NCBI GenBank assembly: GCA_964472545.1
Contig: CAYYNP010000040.1
Location: forward strand, 1-46,967
Length of the DNA: 46,967 bases
From: CAYYNP01 sp964472545
GTDB taxonomy: Bacteria; Planctomycetota; Planctomycetia; Pirellulales; Thermoguttaceae
Reading direction: 5' to 3'
In this document: positions 31,396 to 38,258 of the stretch, one piece after another
Position numbering within the stretch: the stretch's first letter is position 1
Layout: the number at the start of each line of letters is the position of its first letter
Notes under the pieces: model-generated
What the model saw: only the letters and a program-made list of their open reading frames with translations
Databases searched by the model: none
Told to the model about the DNA's origin: nothing
Translations under genes and position numbers: made by a program

Positions 31396-31530
31396 GGGTG
31401 CCATGCCCACGCTTGCGTGGGCATGTTGGTCGACGCTTCGTCATGCCCACGCAAGCGNNNNNNNNNNCCCGTTGGGGGGGCTTTTTTCGCCCGCCTTCTC
31501 ACTCCCCCCCCCTGGGTGGGCATGGCACCC
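31396..31530. repeat. GGGTGCCATG palindrome interrupted by an assembly gap
   Basis: The left arm (31396-31425) is GGGTGC plus the hairpin CATGCCCACGC-TT-GCGTGGGCATG. An inverted arm begins at 31442 (CATGCCCACGCAAGCG) and is cut by ten N at 31458-31467; its final bases reappear at 31517-31530 (TGGGCATGGCACCC). The homopolymer-rich bases between the gap and 31517 may be assembly noise. The intact version is at 36535-36610. Confidence 0.75.
31458..31467. other. Assembly gap of ten N
   Basis: Ten undetermined bases lie inside one arm of a repeated palindrome, probably where the assembler could not bridge the repeat. The true length is unknown. No gene is broken, because the gap lies between the PEP-CTERM stop (31373) and the ACT-gene stop (31558). 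Confidence 0.95.
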
Positions 31531-31557
31531 CGCTGGCAACGACCACACTGCCCCGGG

Positions 31558-32049
31558 CTACTCGTCCTCTTGCAGGTCGCCCTCGGTGATCATCGTGAAG
31601 CCCTTGCCGGCCAGCGTCTCTTGGCCCATGTCGATGTTGTCGACCATCAGCGCCACCGCGGCGCGGCCGTGCGGCCGCACCAGCAGCGGATAGGCCTGAA
31701 TGATGTTCACCTCGGCCTGTAACAACGCCGTGCAGATCGCCAGCAGCGGCTGGGGAGAATCGGGCACTTCCACACCGATCAGGTCGCTCTCGATGATCGC
31801 CAACCCGGCCCGTTCGAGAACCTCGCGGCCTTCCTCCGGGTGGCTCAGCAGAAAGCGGACGAAGGCACATTCGGCCGAATCGGCGATCGACAGGGCCACG
31901 ATCCGCACCTTGCTGCCCTCGAACCGGCGGACCACCTCGAGAAGCTGGCCCACGCGGTTCTCCAGAAAGACCGTGAACTGGCGGATGGCCGGATAGTTGC
32001 GGCCGCGCATGGTCGAGAAGCCGGTCGTCGAACCTTGGTCGATACTCAT
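31558..32049 (-). CDS. Small protein with tandem ACT-like domains
   Basis: The 163-residue cytoplasmic protein has two ACT-type segments: IRQFTVFLENRVGQLLEVV, then VRIVALSIADSAECAFVRFL (about residues 22-70), and SDLIGVEVPDSPQPLLAICT, then EVNIIQAYPLLVR (about 88-135). ACT domains bind amino acids or other small ligands and regulate metabolic enzymes; a free-standing pair is likely a sensor or regulatory subunit. The ligand is unknown. I see no strong ribosome site ahead of the ATG at 32047-32049; an internal ATG at codon 14 is an alternative. It lies between two repeat-containing gaps and 251 bp downstream of the oxidoreductase at 32301. Confidence 0.8.
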   Translation of the reverse strand: MSIDQGSTTGFSTMRGRNYPAIRQFTVFLENRVGQLLEVVRRFEGSKVRIVALSIADSAECAFVRFLLSHPEEGREVLERAGLAIIESDLIGVEVPDSPQPLLAICTALLQAEVNIIQAYPLLVRPHGRAAVALMVDNIDMGQETLAGKGFTMITEGDLQEDE

Positions 32050-32191
32050 TGCCGCGGTACCGTTGGGTTAGCGGTCTTGGGGCCCCCGAAAGCCGACCAA
32101 CTATAGGCAATCGGTGTCCGCCCGTCAACTGCCGCGGTGGCCAACGCCAGGAAGCCGAGTGAGCGGGCAGCCCAACCAAAAGACCCCAAGC

Positions 32192-32277
32192 CCGGGGCAG
32201 AAGCCTCCGGGAGGGGTCGCTCTTAACGAACAGTCGGCTCTCACGGCCGCCGACCTTCCGGGGGCTTCCGCCCCCGG
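32192..32277. repeat. Inverted pair of CCGGGGGC hairpins (copy 2)
   Basis: A degenerate hairpin at 32192-32210 (CCGGGGCAGAAGCCTCCGG) faces a perfect one at 32258-32277 (CCGGGGGCTTCCGCCCCCGG) across 47 nt, almost the same layout as 12111-12195 (46 nt). Outward from the right hairpin the foot reads TTAG. It occupies most of the gap between the second Gfo/Idh/MocA gene and the ACT gene. Confidence 0.75.
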
Positions 32278-32300
32278 CTAAGGCTGGCATTTGGGCCGAA

Positions 32301-33662
32301 CTAGTATTCCGTCTCTTTGTTCACACCCGGCTGTGGATAGGGATAGTTGCCCGTGGCGTCGAGCTGCACCGGAGCGGCCGAATCGGCGGCGAAATCGGCC
32401 ACGCCCGGGGCCATCTCGTGCTCGCAGTTGAGGATATCGTCGTAGGTGATGATCTGGCCGGTGTGTGCCGCCATCCGGCCCATCGAACTGACCATGCTGC
32501 TCTCGGCACCGCGCTTGGCCTCGTTGTAAGGCTTGTCTTCGCGGATGGCCTCGATCAGGTCGTCCCATTCCAACTGATAGGGATTCGGCTCGTTCGGCGG
32601 ACCCCAGATCCGTTCGTCGGAGGTGAAGTGGTGGCCGTTGAACGTACGAACGCGGCCCGGGGCGTGCGACGACGTGGAGACGATCGCGGCGCCCTTGGTG
32701 CCGTGTACGTAGCTGGCAAACTCGTTGTGGCAGCCGGGGATCGCCCGGCCGTTGTAGAACATCTTGGTGCCGTCGGGGAAAGTATATTCGACGCCGTAGC
32801 TGTCGAGGTTCTGATCGACGTAGTCGCCGCGGAAGTGGCGGCCGCCGACGGCGTGGGCCTTGACCGGCCAGTCGCCCTTGACCCACGACAACTCGTCGAC
32901 CTGGTGGATATAGAAGTCGCTGTAGATGCCGCCGGACGCCCAGAGGAACTTGTGGAAGTGGCGGATCTGATACATCAACTCGTCTTCACCTTCCGGCGGT
33001 GGGCCACAAACGCACGCCCGGCCGCACATCCGATAGCCTCGCAGCGCAATCAGGTCGCCGATCTCGCCGTCGCGGATCCGCTCGATCATTTCCTGGCGGC
33101 CGCGGCAGTGGCGAACCATCAGCCCCACGCCCACCTTGAGGTTCTTCTTATCGGCCTCGGCCGAGAGCGCGATCATCCGCTTGGTGGTGGGGCCGTCGAC
33201 CGTGACCGGCTTCTCCATGAAGACGTTCAGGCCCTTGGAAATAGCGTAGGTGAAATGGACCCAGCGGAAGGCCGGCGGAGTGGCAAAGATGGCGATGTCG
33301 CCCGGGTCGAGGCAATCCATCGCCTTCTTGTAGCCGTCGAAGCCGAGGAACATACGTTCTTTCGGCACGTCAAACTTATCGGTGAACCTGCTCGCCAGCC
33401 GGCCGTGGCTGCCGTTGAGCTTGTTCTCGAAGACGTCGGCCATAGCGACCAGCTTGATCGGGCCGTTGTCGACCGACAGGGCGTTCGACGCGGCGCCCGT
33501 ACCTCGGCCGCCACAGCCGATCAGGGCCACCTTGATGGTGTTGTCCTCGGCGGCGTGGACGTGCTGCGCGGCACCCCCCACTAGGGCTGTCGCCGCGGTC
33601 ACCCGGCCGGTGTTCTTGAGGAACTCACGACGGGAGCTGACGCGATTCCCGGTTTCGCTCAT
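32301..33662 (-). CDS. Tat-exported Gfo/Idh/MocA-family oxidoreductase, second copy
   Basis: The 453-residue product starts with a twin-arginine signal (SSRREFLKNTGRVTAATALV) and a Rossmann motif VALIGCGGRGTGAASNAL. The family lysine lies in VFMEKPVTVDG (about residue 145). The C-terminal domain carries GLMVRHCRGRQEMIERIRDGEIGD, IYSDFYIHQVDELSWVKGDW and ENPYQLEWDD-type segments (here NPYQLEWDDLIEAIRED). It is longer and clearly different from the paralogue at 5238, so the two are old duplicates with separate substrates. AGGAGAA precedes the ATG by nine bases; a frame reaching 33779 is rejected because those codons do not resemble the family. Confidence 0.93.
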   Translation of the reverse strand: MSETGNRVSSRREFLKNTGRVTAATALVGGAAQHVHAAEDNTIKVALIGCGGRGTGAASNALSVDNGPIKLVAMADVFENKLNGSHGRLASRFTDKFDVPKERMFLGFDGYKKAMDCLDPGDIAIFATPPAFRWVHFTYAISKGLNVFMEKPVTVDGPTTKRMIALSAEADKKNLKVGVGLMVRHCRGRQEMIERIRDGEIGDLIALRGYRMCGRACVCGPPPEGEDELMYQIRHFHKFLWASGGIYSDFYIHQVDELSWVKGDWPVKAHAVGGRHFRGDYVDQNLDSYGVEYTFPDGTKMFYNGRAIPGCHNEFASYVHGTKGAAIVSTSSHAPGRVRTFNGHHFTSDERIWGPPNEPNPYQLEWDDLIEAIREDKPYNEAKRGAESSMVSSMGRMAAHTGQIITYDDILNCEHEMAPGVADFAADSAAPVQLDATGNYPYPQPGVNKETEY

Positions 33663-33747
33663 GGCAAGCTTTCTCCTGTTTCTCGGTAGGAATAATCGGC
33701 TGTGTGTGGTGGATTGCGGCCCCGGTGCTCGGGGCAGTCGAATTCTA

Positions 33748-33775
33748 AGCATAGCAGAACGCGCCGCCGATTCAA
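33748..33775 (-). promoter_or_regulatory. Possible promoter for the second Gfo/Idh/MocA gene
   Basis: On the minus strand TTGAAT (33770-33775) and TATGCT (33748-33753) are 16 bp apart, four of six matches each. They lie about 85 bp ahead of the start codon in the most AT-rich part of the gap. Confidence 0.45.
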
Positions 33776-33812
33776 ACAAAGAACGCTTCGGGCTTTGTCG
33801 GAAAACGTCATA

Positions 33813-33866
33813 GTAGTCATCTCGCTCCGCGAGATGTCACTTCGTCTCGCGGAGCGAGACGACTAC
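33813..33866. repeat. REP-like inverted hairpin pair with GTAG feet (copy 3)
   Basis: The left arm starts GTAG (33813) then TCATCTCGC-TCC-GCGAGATG; the right arm ends CTAC (33866). Extended arms 33811-33834 and 33845-33868 match at 23 of 24 positions across a 10-nt spacer. Each arm is a hairpin with an 8-9 bp stem. The stem sequence differs from copies 1 and 2, but the foot and layout are the same. Confidence 0.85.
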
Positions 33867-33922
33867 TATCCGCTACTATCCGCTACTATCCGCTACTATC
33901 CGCTACTATCCGCTACTATCCG
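33863..33922. repeat. Six tandem copies of a 10-bp unit
   Basis: CTACTATCCG is repeated exactly six times, beginning with the CTAC foot of the hairpin pair next to it. The period is not a multiple of three and no gene crosses it. Copy number is likely to vary between strains. Confidence 0.95.
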
Positions 33923-33948
33923 CGAGTTCGCGAGTTCCCCGACGGAAC

Positions 33949-36474
33949 CTAGAATTCCATCAGGCCAGCCCCTTCCACGGCGATGCACGGAAAGACGGCC
34001 GGCTTCAGCCCCGTCGGGCGGTAGTAGTGCTTGACCAACGCGCGGCGAACCGCCTCGACGCTTTCCTTTCCGGCCAACACCATGATGCACCCGCCCAGGC
34101 CGGCTCCGGCGATTTGGGCGCCGGCCACGCCGGGGACCGACGTGGCAACGTCGACCATCCGATCGATCTCCGGCGTGCTACACGCGTAGCTGCCCGGTTG
34201 CATGTAGAGCTGGGCCGCCAGCACGCGGTCCGGGTCTTCGCTGGCCAGATCGGCAATCAGTCCTTCGAGGTAGCGGTCGGAACAACTCGGCTCGGCCGCG
34301 CGATACTCTCCCCGCTCATCCGCCCGGGCGACCCGATCGCCGTCGTGGCTGATGCCCATCAACCGGCCGAACTGTTCGACCCGGCCGGCGGCCAACAGAT
34401 CGACGCACATCGCGCTGCGGTGGATCTCGGCCGCCCCGAAAAGCAACACGCCGCGCGGATAATACCGCGTTCGCTCGTCGTGCGTGGCAAAGTTGGCCTC
34501 GATCAGCTCGCGATGCTCGCCGGAGAGCATGGCCGTGAACTCCTTGCGGTCGGCCGACTCCGGCACCCGCAATAGCCAGCGATAGACGTCGCTGGTGGCG
34601 CGGCCGAGCGTCTTGGGGTCGATGTCGCGGACGTATTCGAGCGAAGCGGCGATTTCCGGGCAGCGCTGCTTCAACAGCGCGAAGCCGAGGTTGTAGTCGG
34701 CGATCCGGGCGTTGAAGGTGTGTTTGGCGTCGGTGCTCTTGGTCGCCCGGATGTGGCTGTTGGCGATCACCACCTGATAATCGGCCGGGGCGTCGATGAT
34801 CTTCTCCACGCGAAACGGCAGGTAGCCGACGTGGGCGATCTTGCCGCGCTGGCCCAGGTAGATCGCCGCGTGGTCGCCGGCCCCGCCACGCGAGCCGACG
34901 AACCACTCGCCCTCGCCACAGAGATCGATAAACTGCCGGCTGGTCAACTCGAAACCGTTCAGCGCGATGGCCGCCTGCAACGTGGCCACCACGATCGTCG
35001 AGCTGCTGCTTAAGCCTGCGGCGATAGGCACGTTGCCCGAGAGTGCCACGTTCAGTCCACGGATCTTTACGTCCTGGTAACCGTGTTGCAGCCGGAGCAC
35101 GGCGGCCTTGATGTAATTCCCCCAATCGCCCTGGGCGCTGTAGAGCAGTTTGCGAACCCAGTCGCTGTTGACGAAGTTGAGCCAATCGCTCCAGGCGAAC
35201 CGTCCGATCAGTTCGGAGATACTGAACCGCACCGGCTTGAACTTCCGCGGCCGGGTGTTGACGGCCACCACGTCGTGGTCGTCGCGGAGCCCCACCACGG
35301 CGAGCGTCTCGCGGTCGATGGCCAGGAAGTTGGTCAGCCCGCCGCGGTGGTCGACGTGCCGTCCCATGAGGTTGATTCGCCCGGGCGCCCGCACGATGCA
35401 GACCTTCTGGTCGAGCCCGAACCGCTTGCCGTAGCATTGCAGCACGGCCTCGAGGTCTTTGCACTTCTGCCGGTGCAGATCTTCGTGGCGCCCGTAGATC
35501 TTCCGCAGCCAGCGGTCGAGGCCGGCGCCACGGCGGTCGAGTTTGGCCAGCCACTGGCCGACGGTCGCATACTGGTTGGACTTCAATTGCGGCCGAACCG
35601 CCGCGCCGTTTTGCCGGCCTTCGGCCTTGGTTCGTCGTACGTAGTCCTGGATCGCCAGCAACTCGTCGGGCGAGTTGAAGCCCTGGATCCAATCGGGGTT
35701 CTCCACGGGAACCGTCCGCACGCGAAACCGCCGGCCGCCCTTGCCGTCGCGGATGCCGGAAAGATGCCGGACCACGTCGGGCAGGTCGTATTGGCCGCGC
35801 GGGTTGTCGTTGTCGATCTTGGCCACGCCCTGGTAGAAGGCCTCGGCCTTGAAGAGATAGAGGCTCGGGTTGACCCGCTTGGCGGTCTTCTCGAGTCGGG
35901 CGACAGTGTAGCGTTTGCCGCCGATCTCGACGTGCTCTTCATTTTCCGAGAGGCTGCGTTCGGCCGGCTCAATGATGTCCAGCGCCTGCCCGTTGCCGTC
36001 GACCACCACGCGTCCGGCGGCAGAGTTGGGCATCTTGGACTTCGGCAACGTCAACAGCGCCAGGTCGGCCTGCTGTTTGACGAACCCGGCCACCAACGCA
36101 TCGACCGCCGGACGTTCGAGGTACTTGTCGCCCATGGTCACCAACACGTTGCCGTCGTGATCGATGCTCTTAAGCACCTCGGCGGCGACCTGCGCCGCAT
36201 GGCCGGTGCCGAGTTGCGGCGACTGATAGACGGCCATCACGCCCGGATGCTCCCGGGCGACGACCTTCAGCACCTGTTCTGACTTGGAGCCGACGACCAG
36301 CAGGAAGCGCGTGAAACGGGCCGATTTCAGGCAGGAGATGATGCGGTTGATGGCCGGCACCGAGTCGATCTCGAAGCAGACCTTGACCATAAAAGGCCGG
36401 CCCATGCGGGTGCCCTTGCCGGCGGCCAGGATCACCGCGACGGTCTGCTCGGCGACGCGCTTGCCCTCGGCCAT
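33949..36474 (-). CDS. Bifunctional sugar-1-phosphate nucleotidyltransferase / GHMP (galactokinase-like) kinase
   Basis: The 841-residue product joins two enzymes of sugar-nucleotide salvage. Residues 1-290 are a GlmU-like nucleotidyltransferase (VAVILAAGKGTRMGRPFMVK, then QSPQLGTGHAAQV and VLVTMGDKYLE). A linker of about 70 residues leads to a GHMP kinase: galactokinase-type substrate motif GRINLMGRHVDHRGG (near 367), ATP motif NVPIAAGLSSSSTIVVA (near 488) and motif 3 AGAGLGGCIMVLAG (near 790). The likely sequence is phosphorylation at C1 of a free sugar followed by transfer to UDP or another nucleotide, similar in logic to the Bacteroides Fkp fusion. The sugar (galactose, GalNAc, fucose or other) cannot be read directly. 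AGGAGG precedes the ATG by about nine bases. Confidence 0.88.
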   Translation of the reverse strand: MAEGKRVAEQTVAVILAAGKGTRMGRPFMVKVCFEIDSVPAINRIISCLKSARFTRFLLVVGSKSEQVLKVVAREHPGVMAVYQSPQLGTGHAAQVAAEVLKSIDHDGNVLVTMGDKYLERPAVDALVAGFVKQQADLALLTLPKSKMPNSAAGRVVVDGNGQALDIIEPAERSLSENEEHVEIGGKRYTVARLEKTAKRVNPSLYLFKAEAFYQGVAKIDNDNPRGQYDLPDVVRHLSGIRDGKGGRRFRVRTVPVENPDWIQGFNSPDELLAIQDYVRRTKAEGRQNGAAVRPQLKSNQYATVGQWLAKLDRRGAGLDRWLRKIYGRHEDLHRQKCKDLEAVLQCYGKRFGLDQKVCIVRAPGRINLMGRHVDHRGGLTNFLAIDRETLAVVGLRDDHDVVAVNTRPRKFKPVRFSISELIGRFAWSDWLNFVNSDWVRKLLYSAQGDWGNYIKAAVLRLQHGYQDVKIRGLNVALSGNVPIAAGLSSSSTIVVATLQAAIALNGFELTSRQFIDLCGEGEWFVGSRGGAGDHAAIYLGQRGKIAHVGYLPFRVEKIIDAPADYQVVIANSHIRATKSTDAKHTFNARIADYNLGFALLKQRCPEIAASLEYVRDIDPKTLGRATSDVYRWLLRVPESADRKEFTAMLSGEHRELIEANFATHDERTRYYPRGVLLFGAAEIHRSAMCVDLLAAGRVEQFGRLMGISHDGDRVARADERGEYRAAEPSCSDRYLEGLIADLASEDPDRVLAAQLYMQPGSYACSTPEIDRMVDVATSVPGVAGAQIAGAGLGGCIMVLAGKESVEAVRRALVKHYYRPTGLKPAVFPCIAVEGAGLMEF

Positions 36475-36534
36475 AAGCCATCCTCCTCAGGAGGCAAAAA
36501 GGGGGACAGGTCCGATTTGCCGGAACGGCCCCGC

Positions 36535-36610
36535 GGGTGCCATGCCCACGCTTGCGTGGGCATGTAGGCCGAACTCCCGGCATGCCCACGCAAGCGTGGG
36601 CATGGCACCC
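36535..36610. repeat. Perfect 30-bp inverted hairpin pair, GGGTGCCATG family
   Basis: Arms 36535-36564 and 36581-36610 are exact inverted copies with a 16-nt spacer. Each arm contains CATGCCCACGC-TT-GCGTGGGCATG, an 11-bp stem of its own. It lies between two minus-strand genes (gap 36475-36639). Confidence 0.92.
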
Positions 36611-36639
36611 AAGTGAATTGCCATTCCGTCGGCCATCGG

Positions 36640-37470
36640 CTATCCTCCCGGCGGCGTTTCGTCCTGTTGGTAGAACCGCGTCAGATTGATGCCCCCACGG
36701 AGTTCCTCTTCGAGCAGCTTGATCCGCGTGTCGAGCTGTTCGACCTTCCGCTGCAACATCGGCACGATGTTCACGTTGGTATCTTCCGGCTTGTGGCGGG
36801 GCACGCCCGGATAGCCCAAGTGGCGCGCCAACGCGGAGAACAGAAACAGCGGATCCTTGCGCCGATTGGCCAGCGCAATGCGGCCTTCCTTCAGCCCGAA
36901 CAGCACCGGCTTGTCGACGTCGTTGCGCCCTTTGTCCGTCTGGCGATAGAGTTCGCTGCGGACGTAAATCAAGTCGCTCAGTTCGATCAGCCCGATCTGG
37001 CGCCGGACGGTGAGGATCCACTCCCGCCATCCGTCGTCGAAAATCGGATCGCCGGACACCGCCTCGAGCCCGTAGTCGTATCCCAGGCGATTGCGGCAGA
37101 GGACCTCGAACTGGTAGAGAAAGCTCCCCTGCGGCGTGGGCTCCTTGCTGCGATAGTCGGCTTCGCGTTCGAGGATTTGCATGGCGATGCGAAAGTCGAA
37201 CCGCCCGCCTTCGTTTTCGGCCTCGGCCACGACGTAGGTCTGAAACGGCGTGAAGTAGTGCGACAGCCGGCCCATTGCCGTGGCGAATCCGCCGGTCAGA
37301 CGGAGTTCGCTGGCCATAAAATCGACCGCATGGGGCAGGCCGGTGGTGGCCAGCAACTCCTGGCCGAGCGACGCCAGCAGGTCCTGCGTGGAAAGGTCCC
37401 GCTGCATCCGGTCGCGGAGCGTGGCAAAAAAGTAGGCCTGCTCGACGTATTCTTCACGATCCAATAGCAT
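36640..37470 (-). CDS. Uncharacterised soluble protein with C-terminal coiled coil
   Basis: The 276-residue product has no signal or membrane segment. The N-terminal part (LDREEYVEQAYFFATLRDRM, then STQDLLASLGQELLATTGLP) is helical, the centre is mixed and contains FDFRIAMQILEREADYRS, and the end is a predicted coiled coil (PMLQRKVEQLDTRIKLLEEE). I do not recognise a family, but the composition and codon pattern match a normal expressed gene, and it lies in a run of same-strand genes between the kinase fusion and the 218-residue protein. Both flanking gaps hold palindromes, so shared transcription is uncertain. Confidence 0.75.
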   Translation of the reverse strand: MLLDREEYVEQAYFFATLRDRMQRDLSTQDLLASLGQELLATTGLPHAVDFMASELRLTGGFATAMGRLSHYFTPFQTYVVAEAENEGGRFDFRIAMQILEREADYRSKEPTPQGSFLYQFEVLCRNRLGYDYGLEAVSGDPIFDDGWREWILTVRRQIGLIELSDLIYVRSELYRQTDKGRNDVDKPVLFGLKEGRIALANRRKDPLFLFSALARHLGYPGVPRHKPEDTNVNIVPMLQRKVEQLDTRIKLLEEELRGGINLTRFYQQDETPPGG

Positions 37471-37505
37471 TATCGTGCCTTGTCGGCTCCATGAACTCTT
37501 CCGCG

Positions 37506-37592
37506 AGGTGGCTGGGGCAAAGCGCCGCGGTGCCCGAGGTACCGGTGCTCACGCGACGCACTGGGGCACCGCTGCGCTTTGCCCCAGCCACC
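37506..37592. repeat. Inverted hairpin pair, GGTGG/CTGGGGCA family
   Basis: The left element (37506-37537) is GGTGG plus CTGGGGCA-N11-TGCCCGAG; the right one (37561-37592) is CTGGGGCA-N11-TGCCCCAG plus CCACC, in inverted orientation across 23 nt. A single-hairpin relative is at 5041-5077. Confidence 0.82.
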
Positions 37593-37599
37593 CGCAAAC

Positions 37600-38256
37600 T
37601 CAATTCGGCTTCATTGACTCCAACAACTCCCCGGCCCGCGACGCCACCCAATTGCGCAGCTCGGGCAGCAACGCAACGAACGAATCGCCCAACGGCGCAA
37701 ACCCCACCCGACGCATCACCTGGTTCAGCCGCCCCAACAGTTTGTCATCTTCGAGGTAGTTCGACAAGATCCGCTTGCGGCCGAATCCGTCGATCAGCGC
37801 CGCCAGCCGGTCGGTCGGCCGGGTGGCCACCCGGTTGACCGCCTGCTGCACCAGCAGCGTATCGACTTCCGCCAGCACTCGATAATATGCCTCGAGCCGG
37901 TCCGGATCGGCAGCGATCAGCGTCGCGTCCAACAACACCTCGACCAACAGATGGCCCAGGAAGCTCGGCCGGTAGCCCGACTCCGAGTCCAGCGCCTCGC
38001 GGGTCCGCTTGGAGATCGATAGCGAGAGTTCGACGAACGCCCGCGTTTGATGAAATCGGGCGTCGTCGGCGATGTGCTGTAGGATGCCTTCGCCGACGGC
38101 GACGATCCGCGGGTCGGCGTCCTCGAGCAACGGGCCCACGTTTCGCGCTCGCACTCGGCAGCGGCGATCGGCGACCACCAGCCAATCGGGCACGCCACTG
38201 CCGGCGGCGAAGTACGGCCGATCGAGGAACGGCATCGCGTGGGCGAAGTAGTTCAT
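37600..38256 (-). CDS. Uncharacterised all-alpha protein
   Basis: The 218-residue product starts MNYFAHAMPFLDRPYFAAGS and has a spaced set of histidines and acidic residues (FAHAM, VPDWL, ILQHIADDARFHQ, LGHLLVEVLLDATLI) on predicted helices. The pattern recalls helical metal-dependent phosphodiesterases such as acyl-carrier-protein phosphodiesterase, but I cannot claim membership. It begins 2 bp after the stop of the giant LTD/CotH gene, so the two are translated from one message. Confidence 0.75.
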   Translation of the reverse strand: MNYFAHAMPFLDRPYFAAGSGVPDWLVVADRRCRVRARNVGPLLEDADPRIVAVGEGILQHIADDARFHQTRAFVELSLSISKRTREALDSESGYRPSFLGHLLVEVLLDATLIAADPDRLEAYYRVLAEVDTLLVQQAVNRVATRPTDRLAALIDGFGRKRILSNYLEDDKLLGRLNQVMRRVGFAPLGDSFVALLPELRNWVASRAGELLESMKPN

Positions 38257-38258
38257 TG

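Noticed and set aside
31468..31516. G/C homopolymer stretch after the N run as a regulatory or quadruplex element
   Set aside because: It abuts an assembly gap inside a repeat and may be low-quality sequence.
33863..33922. Possible small CRISPR array
   Set aside because: The units are 10 bp, identical and directly adjacent with no spacers, and no cas gene is near.
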